64,000 nucleotides of DNA from the NCBI GenBank assembly GCA_011009095.1, contig VTPC01000885.1, forward strand, positions 57,296 to 121,295, read 5' to 3'. Shown piece by piece: positions 42,405 through 52,929 of the stretch. The stretch is from Ignelater luminosus. Lineage: Eukaryota; Arthropoda; Insecta; Coleoptera; Elateridae. Position 1 is the first letter of the stretch, and each line of letters opens with the position of its first letter. The position numbers and the translations under genes were made by a program. Below the pieces are notes generated by a model, which saw only the letters and a list, made by a program, of their open reading frames with translations, had not been told where the DNA came from and did not search any database.

Positions 42405-43798
42405 TAGACCGGTTACAAGAAGAAAGCGTAAGGCAACAATTAGAGAACAAATTAAACGAAAGGCTGGAAAGGAATCGCCCAATCTATGATACAATAGAAG
42501 AAGAATGGACCGAGTTACAGACGATAATGACAGAAGCAGCAGAAAGGATGCTAGAAAATATCGAACCAAAGAGAAAAGAGTTTTGGTACGACGACGACTG
42601 TAAAAACGCACTAATAGAAAGAAATAAACCAAAGGTGGGAAAAGATGTCAATAGAACACCAGAAACTATAGCTAAACACAAATTTAAAAAAAAAGAAGCT
42701 AAGAGAATTTGCAGAAAAAAGAAGAGAGAATACTTAGAAAAGCAGTTAAAAAGTATAGAAGACCACTATATTAATAAAGAAGTGAGAAACTTCTACCAAA
42801 AAGTTAAGAAAACAAAGAGCACGAAACATACTAAAACACTCTACCGCAGAAGTAAGGAAGGACTGCTCCTTGGAGACACGACAAAAAGCTGGGTAGATGG
42901 GCACAATATTTTGAAAAATTATTAAATAGCCAAGAAGAACAAACAGAACAAAGAAGACCATGGGAAATACAAGACCAAGAAAGAAATAATGAACAAGACC
43001 AGGTAAAAGAACCAACAGAGAAGTACAGGAAATAATAAAAGGGCTTAAGAACAAAAAGAGCGGAGGTAAAAATGAAATACCAGCGGGAATTTTATAGAGG
43101 GAGGAAAAAGACTTAAAACAAAGCTGTCACCTGATATTGACAGTAGGGCGAAAAGAGACCATGCCAGAACGGTGGAACAACGTAGTCATATGCCCGATTT
43201 ACAAAAAAGGCGATATAACACTTTGTGAAAACTACAGAGGAATCACATTATTAGATGTGGTTTACAAAGTATTAACAAAACTAATAGGCACGAAATTAAA
43301 AACCTACCAGGAAAGTACAGTAGAAGAGTACCAAGGGGGATTTAGAGCAGGGAGAACAACGACCGATCAAATATTTATACTGAAAATAATAAAAAACCAC
43401 AGCTACGAGCAAAATTTAAGAATTCACATGCTATTCATCGATTTTAAGCAGGCATACGATTCTATACACCGCAACAAATTAAGTGAAGCCTTAGAAACGC
43501 TAAAGATTTCGAAAAAAAACTGCGAATTTAGTAGAAATGACACTAGCAAATACGGACAACAGAATATTAGTAGACGGAAACCTATCGAAACGATTTAAAG
43601 TAAAAAGAGGATTAAAACAGAGAGACCCACTGTCGTCTGATTTGTTTAACTTCGTATTAGAAGCAGTAATGAGAGGAAGCAAAATACAAATAGCCGGAAT
43701 AATCTGTCATTGTAAACAACAATATCTGGCATATGCTGACGACGTGGTGAAATTAACAAGATCAAAGAAAGATGTAATGAATCCTGCTAGATCGAGAT
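42405..43798 (+). pseudogene. LINE A copy 3, linker and reverse transcriptase
   Basis: A linker with RKEFWYDDDCKNALIERNKP (the W-x-D-D-x-C motif) and a basic stretch lead to RT: ERWNNVVICPIYKKGDITLC, ENYRGITLLDVVYKVLTKLI, VEEYQGGFRAGRTTTDQIFI, HMLFIDFKQAYDSIHRNKLS (FxDFKQAYD intact), then after a frameshift KVKRGLKQRDPLSSDLFNFV (GLKQGDPLS with G to R), LEAVM, and QYLAYADDVVKLTRSKKDVM, a complete YADD box. The BEL element follows directly. Region 42,925-43,137 is out of frame. Confidence 0.9.
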
Positions 43799-43812
43799 AA
43801 AAAAAATCGTAC

Positions 43813-44006
43813 AATGAAGTTAGTCAGTTCAGTTGTCTTATTATTTTATTATTTTCTAAAAATCAAGGTTCGTTTTGTTTTCTTTCAGTTGCTTAACAGT
43901 CTTTTGACATTGTGTAATTGAAATAATAAATAAAAATTTCTAATTTTGCGTTTTAATAAATAAAAAGGTGACCAAACTATTATTTATTTGCAATCTAGTC
44001 ATTATA
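43813..44006 (+). repeat. 5' LTR of the gag-only BEL element
   Basis: It pairs with 44,907-45,109. Shared blocks include TTAGTCAGTTCAGTTGT, TCAAGGTTCGTTTTG, AATTTTGCGTTTTAATAAAT and ACTATTATTTATTT. The upstream limit may be earlier than given, as GATCGA-ATAAA also precedes both copies. Confidence 0.85.
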
Positions 44007-44010
44007 TTTC

Positions 44011-44028
44011 TGGCGACCGTGACAGCAC
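44011..44028 (+). promoter_or_regulatory. Primer binding site
   Basis: TGGCGACCGTGACAGCAC begins with TGG four bases after the LTR, as expected for pairing with a tRNA 3' CCA end. The tRNA is not identified; arginine is possible but unverified. Confidence 0.6.
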
Positions 44029-44086
44029 ATAAAAAAATATATATCTGTGATTACAATTGAAAATTAATAGTTTGGTATATAAGAAG

Positions 44087-44905
44087 ATGACAAGCGCACT
44101 AATAGAAAAATTAAAAAGAAGTAGAAAAGCATTTACAAGAGCTTTAACGGCGTGCAAAAATAGAGGTTACTAAGTTGAATAGAGCAAGTCAACCAAAGCA
44201 AACACCACAAATTTATCAACAAATAACGGCTGGCGATAATGCGGATTCTAAAAGAAGATTTAAGTTACCGAAAATTGAACCGAAAAAATTTGGTGGAGAT
44301 TTAAAAGATTGGTTACAATTTTGGAGCCAATTTAAAAATATTCACGAAGATAAAATCATCACTACAGAAGATAAGTTTCAATATTTAATTCAAGCGATGA
44401 TTCCGAATTTAAAAGCGGCAGATTTAGTAAATAGTTTTCCTCCAACGAGTCAAAACTATGATAAAGTTATCAACTGTTTAAAAAATCGTTTTGGTAAAGA
44501 TGAGTTATTAGTTGAAGTATATGTAAGAGAGTTGTTAACATTAGTAATCAGTAAGGCTATAAAGTCAAATGAACAAATTCCATTGTCAAAAATTTATGAT
44601 AAATTAGAAGCTCAATTACGTGCTTTAGAATCACTGGGTGTTACAAAAGATAAATGTGCTGCTATGTTATATCCGTTAGTTGAATCATCATTACCAGAAG
44701 AGTTGATACGAACGTGGCAAAGACAAGCCACAGCAATTAAAAGCGATAATATTGAAGAAAGATTAACTAAGTTGACAGAATTCTTACAATCTGAAGTTGA
44801 AAATGAAGAAAGACTACGAATGGCAGGCAATAGATTTAATTTGAATGACAGTAAACCATCATGTAACAATAATAATAAATTAGGAAAAAACAAAATAAGA
44901 TCGAT
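44087..44905 (+). pseudogene. BEL/Pao gag (DUF1759 type)
   Basis: MTSALIEKLKRSRKAFTRAL starts at 44,087 and hits a stop after about 28 residues. The main open segment from 44,175 has KLPKIEPKKFGGDLKDWLQF, WSQFKNIHEDKIITTEDKFQ, YLIQAMIPNLKAADLVNSFP, NRFGKDELLVEVYVRELLTL, ALESLGVTKDKCAAMLYPLV and LPEELIRTWQR, the usual DUF1759 capsid-like pattern in order. It reads on into the 3' LTR and stops at 45,005. Gag forms the particle. The CCHC knuckle and protease that normally follow are missing; the reading runs from NDSKPSCNNNN directly to LTR. One stop apart, it is well preserved. Confidence 0.9.
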
Positions 44906-44906
44906 A

Positions 44907-45109
44907 AATGAAGTTAGTCAGTTCAGTTGTGTTATTATTTTATTATTTTCTAAAGAAATCAAGGTTCGTTTTGGTTTTTCTTTGAGTTGTTTAACAATCT
45001 TTTGACATTGTGAATTGTGTAATTAAAATAATAAATAAAAATTCTAATTTTGCGTTTTAATAAATAAAAAGATGACCAACTATTATTTATTTTCAATCTA
45101 ATCATTACA
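44907..45109 (+). repeat. 3' LTR of the gag-only BEL element
   Basis: Direct repeat of 43,813-44,006; differences include GTGTTATT for GTCTTATT, an extra GA in TAAAGAAATC, GAGTTG for CAGTTG and GTGAATTGTGTAA for GTGTAA. The inner end has no distinct polypurine tract that I could pick. Confidence 0.85.
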
Positions 45110-45840
45110 AAAGAACTAGAAATTGCTTTTAAGAACTTTGAAGCAGAAGCAAAAAAATATGGTAATGAAACTAAAACAAAATATATCTAAATGCACAGAC
45201 AAGTGACAACGGACAACAAATACATAAAATTAAAAGCAAATGAGAAAGAATATAATTTTGAACACGTAAACCAATTTGAATACTTGGGAGTAACAATAAC
45301 AAACAAAGGGCAAAAAGATAAAAAAATAGATAAACGACTATTAAAAGGTGGTAAAGCCGCAGGGGCACTAAATCAATTCTTAAAAGCAAGAAACATATCG
45401 ACAGCAGCCAAGATCCAGGCGTATGAGACAATCATAAACCGGTAGTCCTATAGGCATGCAAAACTTGGACAATGAGAAAACAAGAAGAAATGAAAATAGA
45501 AATGGGAGAGAAAAATCTTACGAAAAATTTATGGAGGTATAAAAACAACAGATGGAACGTGGAGAAGACACACAAACCAATGGATATGTACAGAAAGTCA
45601 AACATAGTACAAAAAATCCGGGCACAAAGCGTTAGGTGGCTAGGACACATCCTTCGAATGCCAAAAAGAAGATGGGTTAAAAAGGTGTTATACGGAGGGG
45701 TGGAGGGAAGAAGAGAAGAGGGCGCCCAAGAAAGCAATGGCTAAAAGCAGTGAAGAAAGATAGGTGTAGAAGACTGGAAACAAGTAGTCAAAAGCATAAA
45801 AGCCAAGGGCCTGGATGGCCTGTAGCGCTGGAATATATAT
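45110..45840 (+). pseudogene. LINE A copy 3, RT thumb and C-terminal tail
   Basis: LINE coding resumes KELEIAFKNFEAEAKKYGNE, then HVNQFEYLGVTITNKGQKDK, GALNQFLKARNISTAAKIQA and YETIINR, stop. Later IRAQSVRWLGHILRMPKRRW, then, in another frame, RREEGAQESNG and a tail like KKAMAKSS. The W-L-G-H-I-x-R-M motif is clean; the GRPRKRW box is recognisable only by frame change (AGAGGGCGCCCAAGAAAGCA at about 45,715). Confidence 0.85.
45807..45829 (+). other. 3' UTR hairpin of LINE A copy 3
   Basis: GGGCCTGGATGGCCTGTAGC, with a GGCC stem around TGGAT, followed by GC. It equals the hairpin at 16,401-16,424 of copy 2. Confidence 0.6.
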
Positions 45841-45864
45841 AATATAATTAATAATAATTAATAA

Positions 45865-48115
45865 CGGAAAGCAAAAAGATTCTTTGTAATAGTTTCATTC
45901 ATAGCTACATATTTAATGACGCCTGATATATCAAGTTTCTTCAAAATCTGAGAGATAAAGGGGGAATTTAATTCTTCCTGTGTTGATTAGACATGGAATG
46001 ACTGTTGAAAAACAATTGGTAAACTGCTAAAATGCTAAAAGAATGTTTCAAATAAATATTTTAAATCGGCAACAGCGCTAGCTCAGTTGTGTAAGAGAAG
46101 GACTAGAAACCAAGAGATATCAAGTTAGAACCTGGACAGAGATATAGAGAGAAATAGATAAACCAGAACCAAATGAACTGTGAATATACATATATTTTTT
46201 AATTTAATTTGATCTTAGTCATTTTCTATATTTTCTTGTAAAAAGAAAGTTATATAATATGCTGGCTTTGTTCCTTTGATATGAATTATTAGTTATTACT
46301 TAAATAAAAAGAATTATATATTTAATATCCAACGGCTGTTCGTTTCTCAAGTATTCATTCACATGCATGTTTATTGGCAATTTAGTCGACTTATTATACT
46401 TAGCATCTAACGCTCTGGGCCACAGCAATCTTCTAAAAGAATTCATTAAAGCATTTTAGTAAGATTAGTGAAACTGGTCCTATTGCTAGTAATTTAAAGA
46501 AATTTTAGTTACTTTAAATAAACGTATACCCACACATACTCCACCATTTATGCGCATTTAATTTGATGATTATATAAAACCAATTTTATATTACCTTATA
46601 AAGAAATTACACTTTGAATGTTTTAATCAAGGCGCAAATTCTTTATAATTATTATATAAGCAAACTTAATTTACTAAAATATCTCTTGTACACTTTAACA
46701 TTGATAATAGCTAAACTCGTTTTGTCTAGACGCCTAAAAAACCAGAAAAAAAAGTGCAGTGGCAAAATAGAAATGACGCATAATTAAATGGAAAATAAAA
46801 ACAAGTTTCTTTTTTACAGACGTCAAATGGCCAAACGAATTTTAATTAGGAGTTCTTTTTGTCATTATAATTTTAAAACAAATACCGTAAATATGAGGGC
46901 GAAGCATTTAAACGAACATGAATCTTGTTATAAATTTATGCAAATGGTTTCCGTGGAGGGAATCGCCATTAATGTTTTTAAAACGGACTAATTGTGTTTC
47001 TATATAAGGTACTTTTGCAACAGGCCTTTATACTGCTCTAAAATTTTGTAATCTATAGGTGTTTTTTTCTATAACTCTAACTCGTTTATTAACTATTTTA
47101 ATCTGGCGTTCTTGTGCAATAAAACAGTGTGGGATTGATGGTAATAGTTAGAAGTTTTATTGCTTTTTGGACTTTTAAAAAAAGATTTATGCGTAAAGAA
47201 AAAAGTAAATATAAAATAAACAAAGAGAGTTTTGTAATTTTAAAACAAATTATATAATTATTAATGTAAGGACAACAATGCGAGAATAAAAGATAGCCAT
47301 CTCACTACATCACATCTACATACACCAGCATTCAGCAAATTCTTTTAAGTAGCAATTTTTAAGTAAAATGAAATAATAATACGGAAAGCATGTAATACAA
47401 CAACTACCACCACCACAATGCATGTTATAGTACCCACAACAATACATGAATGTTAATGATATATGAGTGTCATTAGTACTCAAACTATTGTTGTATACTT
47501 CAACTTGAACTGCCTACAACAAACACAATAATGTGCAATATGTGCCCATCAGGAATAACAGTAAATAACACGTGTTAAGCAGCAACTTTTAAAAGGAAAA
47601 CCTTTTTTTGCTACAGATCGTGCCACTTATTCTTAATTGTAAACTGGGTAATTTTTCAACGTCTCCCGGTAAACAGGAGACCATTAAGTTTTAAAGAAGC
47701 TCGTCATGTAAAACAATAAATAATATTTGTTTGTTATAGACCACGCATTTGTTACGTTTTCCTGACGTCTGTAACTTATGTATTTTTTGTCATTTATTTG
47801 CAATAGAATAATATAAAAAATGAACCTCTTCATGTTTAAACGTTATTAGGGATGCCAAAAAATAAATGGACGAAATCAAAATGGTCTCGCGCTTTTTTTT
47901 GTTGCACATGCACTTACTGCGTGTTTCATGGAAAGCGGAACATAGGGAAAGGCCTGCGTAGAATTCTTGAATGGAATCAAAAGTTATATCAATATTTTAA
48001 ATCGTGAAAAAGTGGCATGCTAGGTGATTCGTTATTGTTAACATTTTTTCCGTTTTCGTTTAATTTTGACCTTTGTTGACATTTAATTACAAATAAACAA
48101 ACATTACACTTCACA
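45865..48115. other. AT-rich stretch, mostly unassigned
   Basis: Apart from the tRNA-like segment near 46,075, nothing is recognised. A 67-codon open frame at 46,788-46,991 has a basic, cysteine/histidine-containing sequence (CHYNFKTNTVNMRAKHLNEH), slightly zinc-finger-like but incomplete. Confidence 0.35.
46073..46145 (+). repeat. tRNA-like segment, probable SINE head or tRNA pseudogene
   Basis: GCGCTAGCTCAGTTGTGTAA resembles the A box (TRGCTCAGTTGG), and about 35 bases on CAAGTTAGAACCTGG resembles the B box (GGTTCGAACC). The middle GGACTAGAAACC looks like an anticodon arm with AGA in the loop. Acceptor stems do not pair well, so it is not an intact tRNA gene. A tRNA-derived SINE is the simplest view; other copies would be needed to prove it. 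Confidence 0.5.
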
Positions 48116-48121
48116 CAAAAA

Positions 48122-48680
48122 TTGCGTGTTTATTTTACTCAAACGATATTCCTAAAACACAACTCAATTGACTTACTTCTTGTCAGAAAGACACACTTAA
48201 CAGACAGATACTCCTTCCACATGCCACAGTATATAACATACCATACCAATCACCTAGATAATACTGGGCATGCTGGTACCGCAATACTAATAAAAAAACA
48301 CAATAAAGCATCACGTAATGCCAAAATACGAGCAAAATTATCTACTATCCACAATCATGAATGTTAGTATGGAGTTATACGAGCCATCAGTTGTAGCCGT
48401 CTACTGTCCACCTAGACATAATTTAGAAAAGGAACACTACAGCGACTTCTGTCAAACATTAGGTTCGAAATTATTGCAGGTGGTGACTACAATAGTAAAA
48501 ATACCTTCGGGGGCTCCAGACTTACAACAACCAAAGGTAGAGAACTTGACTTTTTTGTGACGTTTGATATATCAGCACCTTACTTGAACGTAGAACCAGA
48601 CTATGATCTTTCTTCAGATCACTCACCGATAATAGCCACTATAAGTACAGCTGCGTTGCTCAAAAAGCCACCCACAAGGT
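48122..48680 (+). pseudogene. Jockey LINE, endonuclease domain
   Basis: HNSIDLLLVRKTHLTDRYSF (usually D-I-L-L-V-S-E-T-H-x-T, catalytic E changed to K), YHTNHLDNTGHAGTAILIKK, then EPSVVAVYCPPRHNLEKEHY (V-x-A-x-Y-C-P-P) and TLGSKLLQ, after a frameshift GGDYNSKNTFGGSRLTTTKG (GGDYNAK), then a deletion, and DYDLSSDHSPIIATISTAAL (the S-S-D-H-S-P motif). The section between RGREL and the LSSDH motif is shortened. It is not functional. Confidence 0.85.
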
Positions 48681-49340
48681 TACATAACAGGAAAACCAAT
48701 TGGGAAGAATATCGTGCCAGAATTGTTGGGAAAATAAAACTTAACACGAGTCTAAGACATCCCAGTAAAGTTAACGAGGCGTTAACAACGTTTAATGACT
48801 TACTGATAGAAGCAGTACATCAAGCCACTTCTCAACAAACTACAAACTACCCAGAAGAAAGGCGTTTCTGTGTCATCGCCGAAAAACGTAAAACCGGAAC
48901 CAGGTTGCAAGGAACGCACGCTCCTGCCAATAGAACAACGTATAATCGAGCAAGTAACCGACTAAAGGCAAACATTAAGGAGTTGTGAGAAACATCATTC
49001 AACGACTATGTGACGAGCCTTAGCAGAAACGACAACTCTATCTGGAAGCCAATTAAAACCAAGAACAAACCTCAAACCCAGATTCCTCCTTTACGTGACT
49101 CCACACGTCCTACCGCTGCGTGGCGTGGGCCAGAAGTGATAAAGAAAAGGCTGCGCTGTTTGCTGAATACTTAGGCATTTAACAAAGCTTTGTGCAACCC
49201 GCCCTTATAATGCTGAGAATAAATATAAATCTACCCTCAGAGCAATGGATTCCTTTACACCAATCTGGCCTTTAGGTAAGGACATTCAACTGTTTGGCAA
49301 ATACACAGAATTACGCACTCACCCAATCTAGCACTAGAAC
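48680..49340 (+). pseudogene. Jockey LINE, linker and RT start
   Basis: TNWEEYRARIVGKIKLNTSL, VNEALTTFNDLLIEAVHQAT and NRTTYNRASNRLKANIKEL, followed after a stop by FNDYVTSLSRNDNSIWKPIK, match the usual W-x-x-F ... I-x-x-A ... N-x-L-x-x-x-L ... S-I-W-K path. RT blocks 1-3 up to about 49,340 are largely deleted or scrambled; ALEQKKFCSSLFLDVS follows them. Confidence 0.8.
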
Positions 49341-49830
49341 AAAAAAAGTTCTGTTCATCTCTATTCTTGGATGTTAGTCAGGCTTTTGATAAGGTCTGGC
49401 ATGTTGGACTGCTGTACAAAATCTCAAAAATTCTCTCGCTCGCTTATTATCGACTACTCAAATCGTACCTTAATGATAGAGAGTTCAGAATCAAAATAAA
49501 TGATGAATCATCATCAGTAAATTTTCCAATCAAGTCCGGCGTTCCATAAGGAAGTGTCCGATCCTTGTACGTACTGTTTACATCAGATATTCCTACTTCT
49601 CTTCACATCATCATAGGAACCTTTGCAGACGATGCTGTCATTTTGGCATCACACGAAAATCCAGCAGAAATCTCCTAATTTCTACAAAATTACTTAGTAG
49701 AACTACAAAATTAGATTAAAAAATGGAAGATCAAAATAAACGAGACCAAATCCAACCACGATGATTTCACTTTAAAGAAAATTAGTGCCCGCCATTATAT
49801 ATTAACAAGAAACTAATTCCTAAAACTACT
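49340..49830 (+). pseudogene. Jockey LINE, RT palm
   Basis: FLDVSQAFDKVWHVGLLYKI (D-V-x-x-A-F-D-x-V-W-H, catalytic D kept), YYRLLKSYLNDREFRIKIND, INFPIKSGVP, stop, GSVRSLYVLFTSDIP (GVPQGSVLGPxLYxLFTxDIP, with Q to stop), GTFADDAVILASHENPAEIS (FADD intact), IKKWKIKINETKSNHDDFTL. These are plain Jockey motifs. Two stops break the frame. Confidence 0.9.
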
Positions 49831-49941
49831 TCTTCCAAGTACCTTGGTATGCATTTAGAGTCTCGGCTTACTTGGGAACCAAGAAGAGAAACCAGATTTC
49901 TCAACTCTCTTGTTAATTGGACGGGTGAACATTTACTTCCG

Positions 49942-50510
49942 TCAATAAGCGTTTAGAGACCACCCATCGGTGAGCTTGGAGGCCCGTGTGATGAACTGCT
50001 TAGTCGGACCTTTCTCAGGGAATATAGCAGTAGTCAGAGGATCAGCACGGGCTTCTAGCGTTTGAAAACGCTTCGTTGCGGGTGCTACTATAAATAAACT
50101 GCTCGCCGGTATGCACAGATAGAGACAAATTCTCGCAGCATTCCAATGATGGCTCATGGATTCTGCAGCCCATAGACCAACTTTGGAACGGTGTAGGACC
50201 GCAGAATACTATGCTTTTCTTGAAGCTTGAGAGAAACTTTGCTTAGATTCGACAGCGAAGACGATAGGTTGAGTGTCCTGATAATGGACTATAGATTCTG
50301 AAGGTGGAAAGAGTGCGGAGAATAGTCTTGCCCTGGATGGACGCTGCTAAGATAGATATGCGCTCTTCCACATCGATCTTCATTCCACAGACACTCAAGA
50401 AGGAAGTGTAATCAAGTGGAAAAAGAATATCATGATCTTATAACAAGATTAAGTCTGCCGCGAGAACTGCTTTATGACCAGATACGATTGTTCCTCTAGA
50501 CTGGGAAGGA
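49942..50510 (-). pseudogene. R2-like LINE fragment, RT palm and beyond
   Basis: Minus strand, from 50,500: GTIVSGHKAVLAADLILL, matching F-A-D-D-L-x-L-L with the first F-A-D damaged; after a stop and a shift FLSVCGMKIDVEERISILAA (R2-type F-L-x-x-C-G-M-x-I-N). Then a run to about 49,942 that I cannot align. The start resembles the same place in the 33.5-35 kb element (GRTIVFDHKVAF), so they are likely the same family. The link of the last 200 bases to R2 is uncertain. Confidence 0.6.
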
Positions 50511-50679
50511 TTTTTTTAAATTGTTAAAAATATTTTCTTAAGTATTTGAACAGTTTTAACTATTTGAGTAATTTTTTTAAAATTTATATAATTAACAATC
50601 AGAATATTGGAATGGGGACAACTCCTGACTACTAATCTACCTACCTGAATCGCAACTGCAGAAGAGACTGTTCGGGCAT

Positions 50680-52165
50680 TGAGTTACTCAACCACGTATC
50701 ACAAGCCTGTCCTATTATCCATCATGACACATGCTCGAAACAGACGCATCACTGTTGTAGTCAAACTTTGGGTTTATCGGAGAAATCGGCAGTTATTCAA
50801 AACCGGATCTTGCCATCCACCTTCCCGACGACCGATGTTCAATTGGAAGAACCCTCGATCTCTCGCACAGTCCTGAGAGCAGAAAAATTTCATATACAAT
50901 CATTTGAAGTTTCTGGAAGCTACTGACCGAAGATGACCGAGGAAAGAGCTGTCCATTCTCCCCATCATACCGAAAACTCGCGGTGTTTGGCCCAGTTACA
51001 ATACACCAACCGTCCAACTACTCCATACTAACGGCAATCTGAAGCGATCTTGTACAGGTAACAACCAACAATCATCATGGTCTGAATTCGGAAAAAACGA
51101 CACTTTTATGTTGTGACAAAAACATGTTAGCCCAGTCGAGATATACATTCGTGTGTGTATGTACTCAAAAGATATGCAATGTAACCTTTCCTGTTCGATC
51201 AATCTACAGGCAGTCTTCAGTTCCTCTAACCGATGAATGTGCAAAAACAACAACTTCCCTGAAATGCAAGCTAGAGGATCTATCTGAATCATCTGAACTT
51301 TTAATGATTCGATAGGGGGCTTTGACAATCTGTTAAATAAACTTTCCATGACGGCTATGTAAATGGCAACCTTTCCATCCTTTCCCTGCGTTCGAGCCTT
51401 AATATCATCCCACAGAGACTTGTCATAGACCGATGGAAAAAGAACGACCTTCAATTTATCAACGAGTTGGTCCCATGAGTACAAGGAATTCTTCACCGAC
51501 CGGAATCATATTAAAGCTTTGTCCCTAAACAGATGTAACGCAGAAAGGAATAATTGTTGTTTCGAAACTCCTCGAGCTACCTGAGAACCTGGACAACATA
51601 CAAGGGTCCTCATTGAATGAAACGTTCCACCTACTAACAGGAACATAAACACCCATTCCCCTGGAGTAACTCCCTTGCGTAAAAGAAACTGCTTCGGCTT
51701 CTGGGACTTCGAGCTCCCGTTCCCACGGAGTGGATCTACCGGACTCACCGGAGCAAGAAATGAATCAGTTCTAGGACGTCCTTTTCGGTTGACAGTGAAA
51801 GTACCAGCATCCCTTTCAGAATACCCCAAACCAGGTCCAGCACCTATATGTGAAAAATGAGACAAAGGATTCGCAAAAACCACTCGTCTATAGTTACTTC
51901 TGCAAGGTATCTCGTGAGTGACCGACCTGAAAGAACTCTCGACCATTCCGGTGGTGTCAGAAGACGGTAAGTCAACAAAGCGAATTGATGCGAGAAATCA
52001 AGTTGTTCAGGCCCCCCTACCATGTTCTCGTATCTGGTGGTCGTCTCTGCAGTTGCCTGCAAATACATATCTAGCTCGGTAAAGCGCATTAGCGGTGCCT
52101 CATTTTGAGCAAGTGTCGCCAAGTTCCCAAGGAGAGCTTCATCTCCTTCCCCCACAGCCTGCAAC
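50680..52165 (-). pseudogene. Gypsy-like LTR retrotransposon gag remnant
   Basis: Minus strand. The first part from 52,164 reads MQAVGEGDEALLGNLATLAQ, then MVGGPEQLDFSHQFALL. From 51,946: GPGLGYSERDAGTFTVNRKG, SFLAPVSPVDPL, then VARGVSKQQLFLSALHLFRD and KALI, followed by NSLYSWDQLVDKLKVVLFPS, VYDKSLWDDIKARTQGKDGK, VAIYIAVMESLFNRLSKPPI, ESLKVQMI. The pattern (L-x-x-A-x-x-L...W-x-x-L...L...F-x-x-x-Y-D...R-x-Q-G...V-x-x-Y) fits a Retrotrans_gag-type capsid. From about 51,000 down the sequence is weak; no pol is seen. LTRs not found. CCTA repeats flank it at about 50,633 and 52,165. Confidence 0.75.
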
Positions 52166-52179
52166 CTACCTACCTACCT

Positions 52180-52925
52180 ATACGTTTCCAATTGAGCTCT
52201 ATGCAATTATTACAATTTATTGTAGATCTTATAGTGACGTACTATATAATAGCTAAAACGTGATATGTAAATACTTATAATTAGTTAAAAATTGTTGCTA
52301 ACTGAAATCTCTCGGTCTAGGGTATAAAGACCTCTGCAATGTTTTTTCACCTTCTGGTGGAGAGTAAAACCGACCAGTTGGCGTAACGGGATTCACTTTG
52401 CTAATTATATCAATTGAGGGAATTCAAAGCACATCAGGTACAGAGAAGCAAGAAAAAGAAGCAGAAGGTCCTGATGGGTGGAAAATGATAATTTTCGCTT
52501 TCATTATTTCATCTGTCATTGCAGATAGAAATGACATTACAATGCACTAAACTCACTAAAATCTAACTTTTCTTCATTAGGAATAACTGTATGGTAAAGT
52601 GATAATGGGGAAACATTTTTTTACACCTGGCAGGAATTGAGCTTTTGAATTCCTGAAATTGCCACAGCCTGACTGAACCGATGTGTCAAACGCTGTTCAT
52701 TTTCTATATTATGCCTTTCTAAGTTTTGCTGATTCATACATCTGCAAAGGTGTCATAATCTGATTTTGCTATGGTATCTGTAACCTCGTCCTTGCTGCCT
52801 GTCCTTTAACCTGAACCTGTAGGTGAAACATCCTACTCTGCTTCAATTTCCATGATTGCAAAGGTTCAGAAAGTTCTTTTTATTTTATACTAGATTTATA
52901 TTTTCTTTAGTTTATCATAAAATTT
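52180..52925. other. Spacer without recognised feature
   Basis: AT-rich. It may contain the leader of the Gypsy-like element (52,180-52,450, including TATAAAGACCTCTGC and GACCAGTTGGCGTAACGGG) or the 3' part of the neighbouring unassigned remnant. No firm call. Confidence 0.3.
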
Positions 52926-52929
52926 CGAC

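Larger units (their letters stand above)
43800..45109 (+). mobile_element. Gag-only BEL/Pao retrotransposon, about 1.3 kb
   Basis: Two direct repeats of about 200 bp (from AATGAAGTTAGTCAGTTCAG at 43,813 and 44,907, to CATTATA at 44,006 and CATTACA at 45,109) bracket a primer binding site and a gag gene; there is no protease, RT, RNase H or integrase. It lies inside the LINE A copy 3 RT, splitting codons for KKDVM and KELE. LTR divergence is a handful of substitutions and small indels. It would need proteins of a full-length relative. The exact LTR start and the target-site duplication are unresolved. Confidence 0.9.
40610..45860 (+). mobile_element. LINE family A, copy 3, with nested gag-only BEL element
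   Basis: The 5' end has a GC-richer leader (GGTCCGACGGGTCGACCGGC near 40,632), followed by ORF1, endonuclease, RT and tail. It is interrupted at KKDVM/KELE by a BEL/Pao element (about 43,800-45,109), on both sides of which LINE coding continues without loss. The 3' hairpin GGGCCTGGATGGCCTGTAGC (45,807) and a TATA-rich tail close it. Including the insert it is about 5.2 kb. Both ends are approximate; a target-site duplication was not convincingly found. Confidence 0.85.
48120..49935 (+). mobile_element. Jockey-clade LINE, 5'-truncated and internally deleted
   Basis: Endonuclease, linker and RT pieces of the Jockey type follow one another on the plus strand. The 5' part of the endonuclease and all of ORF1 are missing, part of the endonuclease middle is deleted, and the RT thumb runs out at about 49,935, where R2-like sequence on the other strand begins. 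Confidence 0.85.

Noticed and set aside
43790-45115. 5-bp target duplication for the gag-only BEL element
   Set aside because: No five-base match could be fixed, because the LTR start is uncertain and the LINE flanks are A-rich.
40610-45860. Target-site duplication for LINE A copy 3 (AATACCGATAAG near 40,610 and AATAACGGAAAG near 45,859)
   Set aside because: Only 9 of 12 bases match in low-complexity sequence; not convincing.
46073-46145. Functional tRNA gene
   Set aside because: Acceptor and anticodon stems do not pair well and the B box is degenerate.
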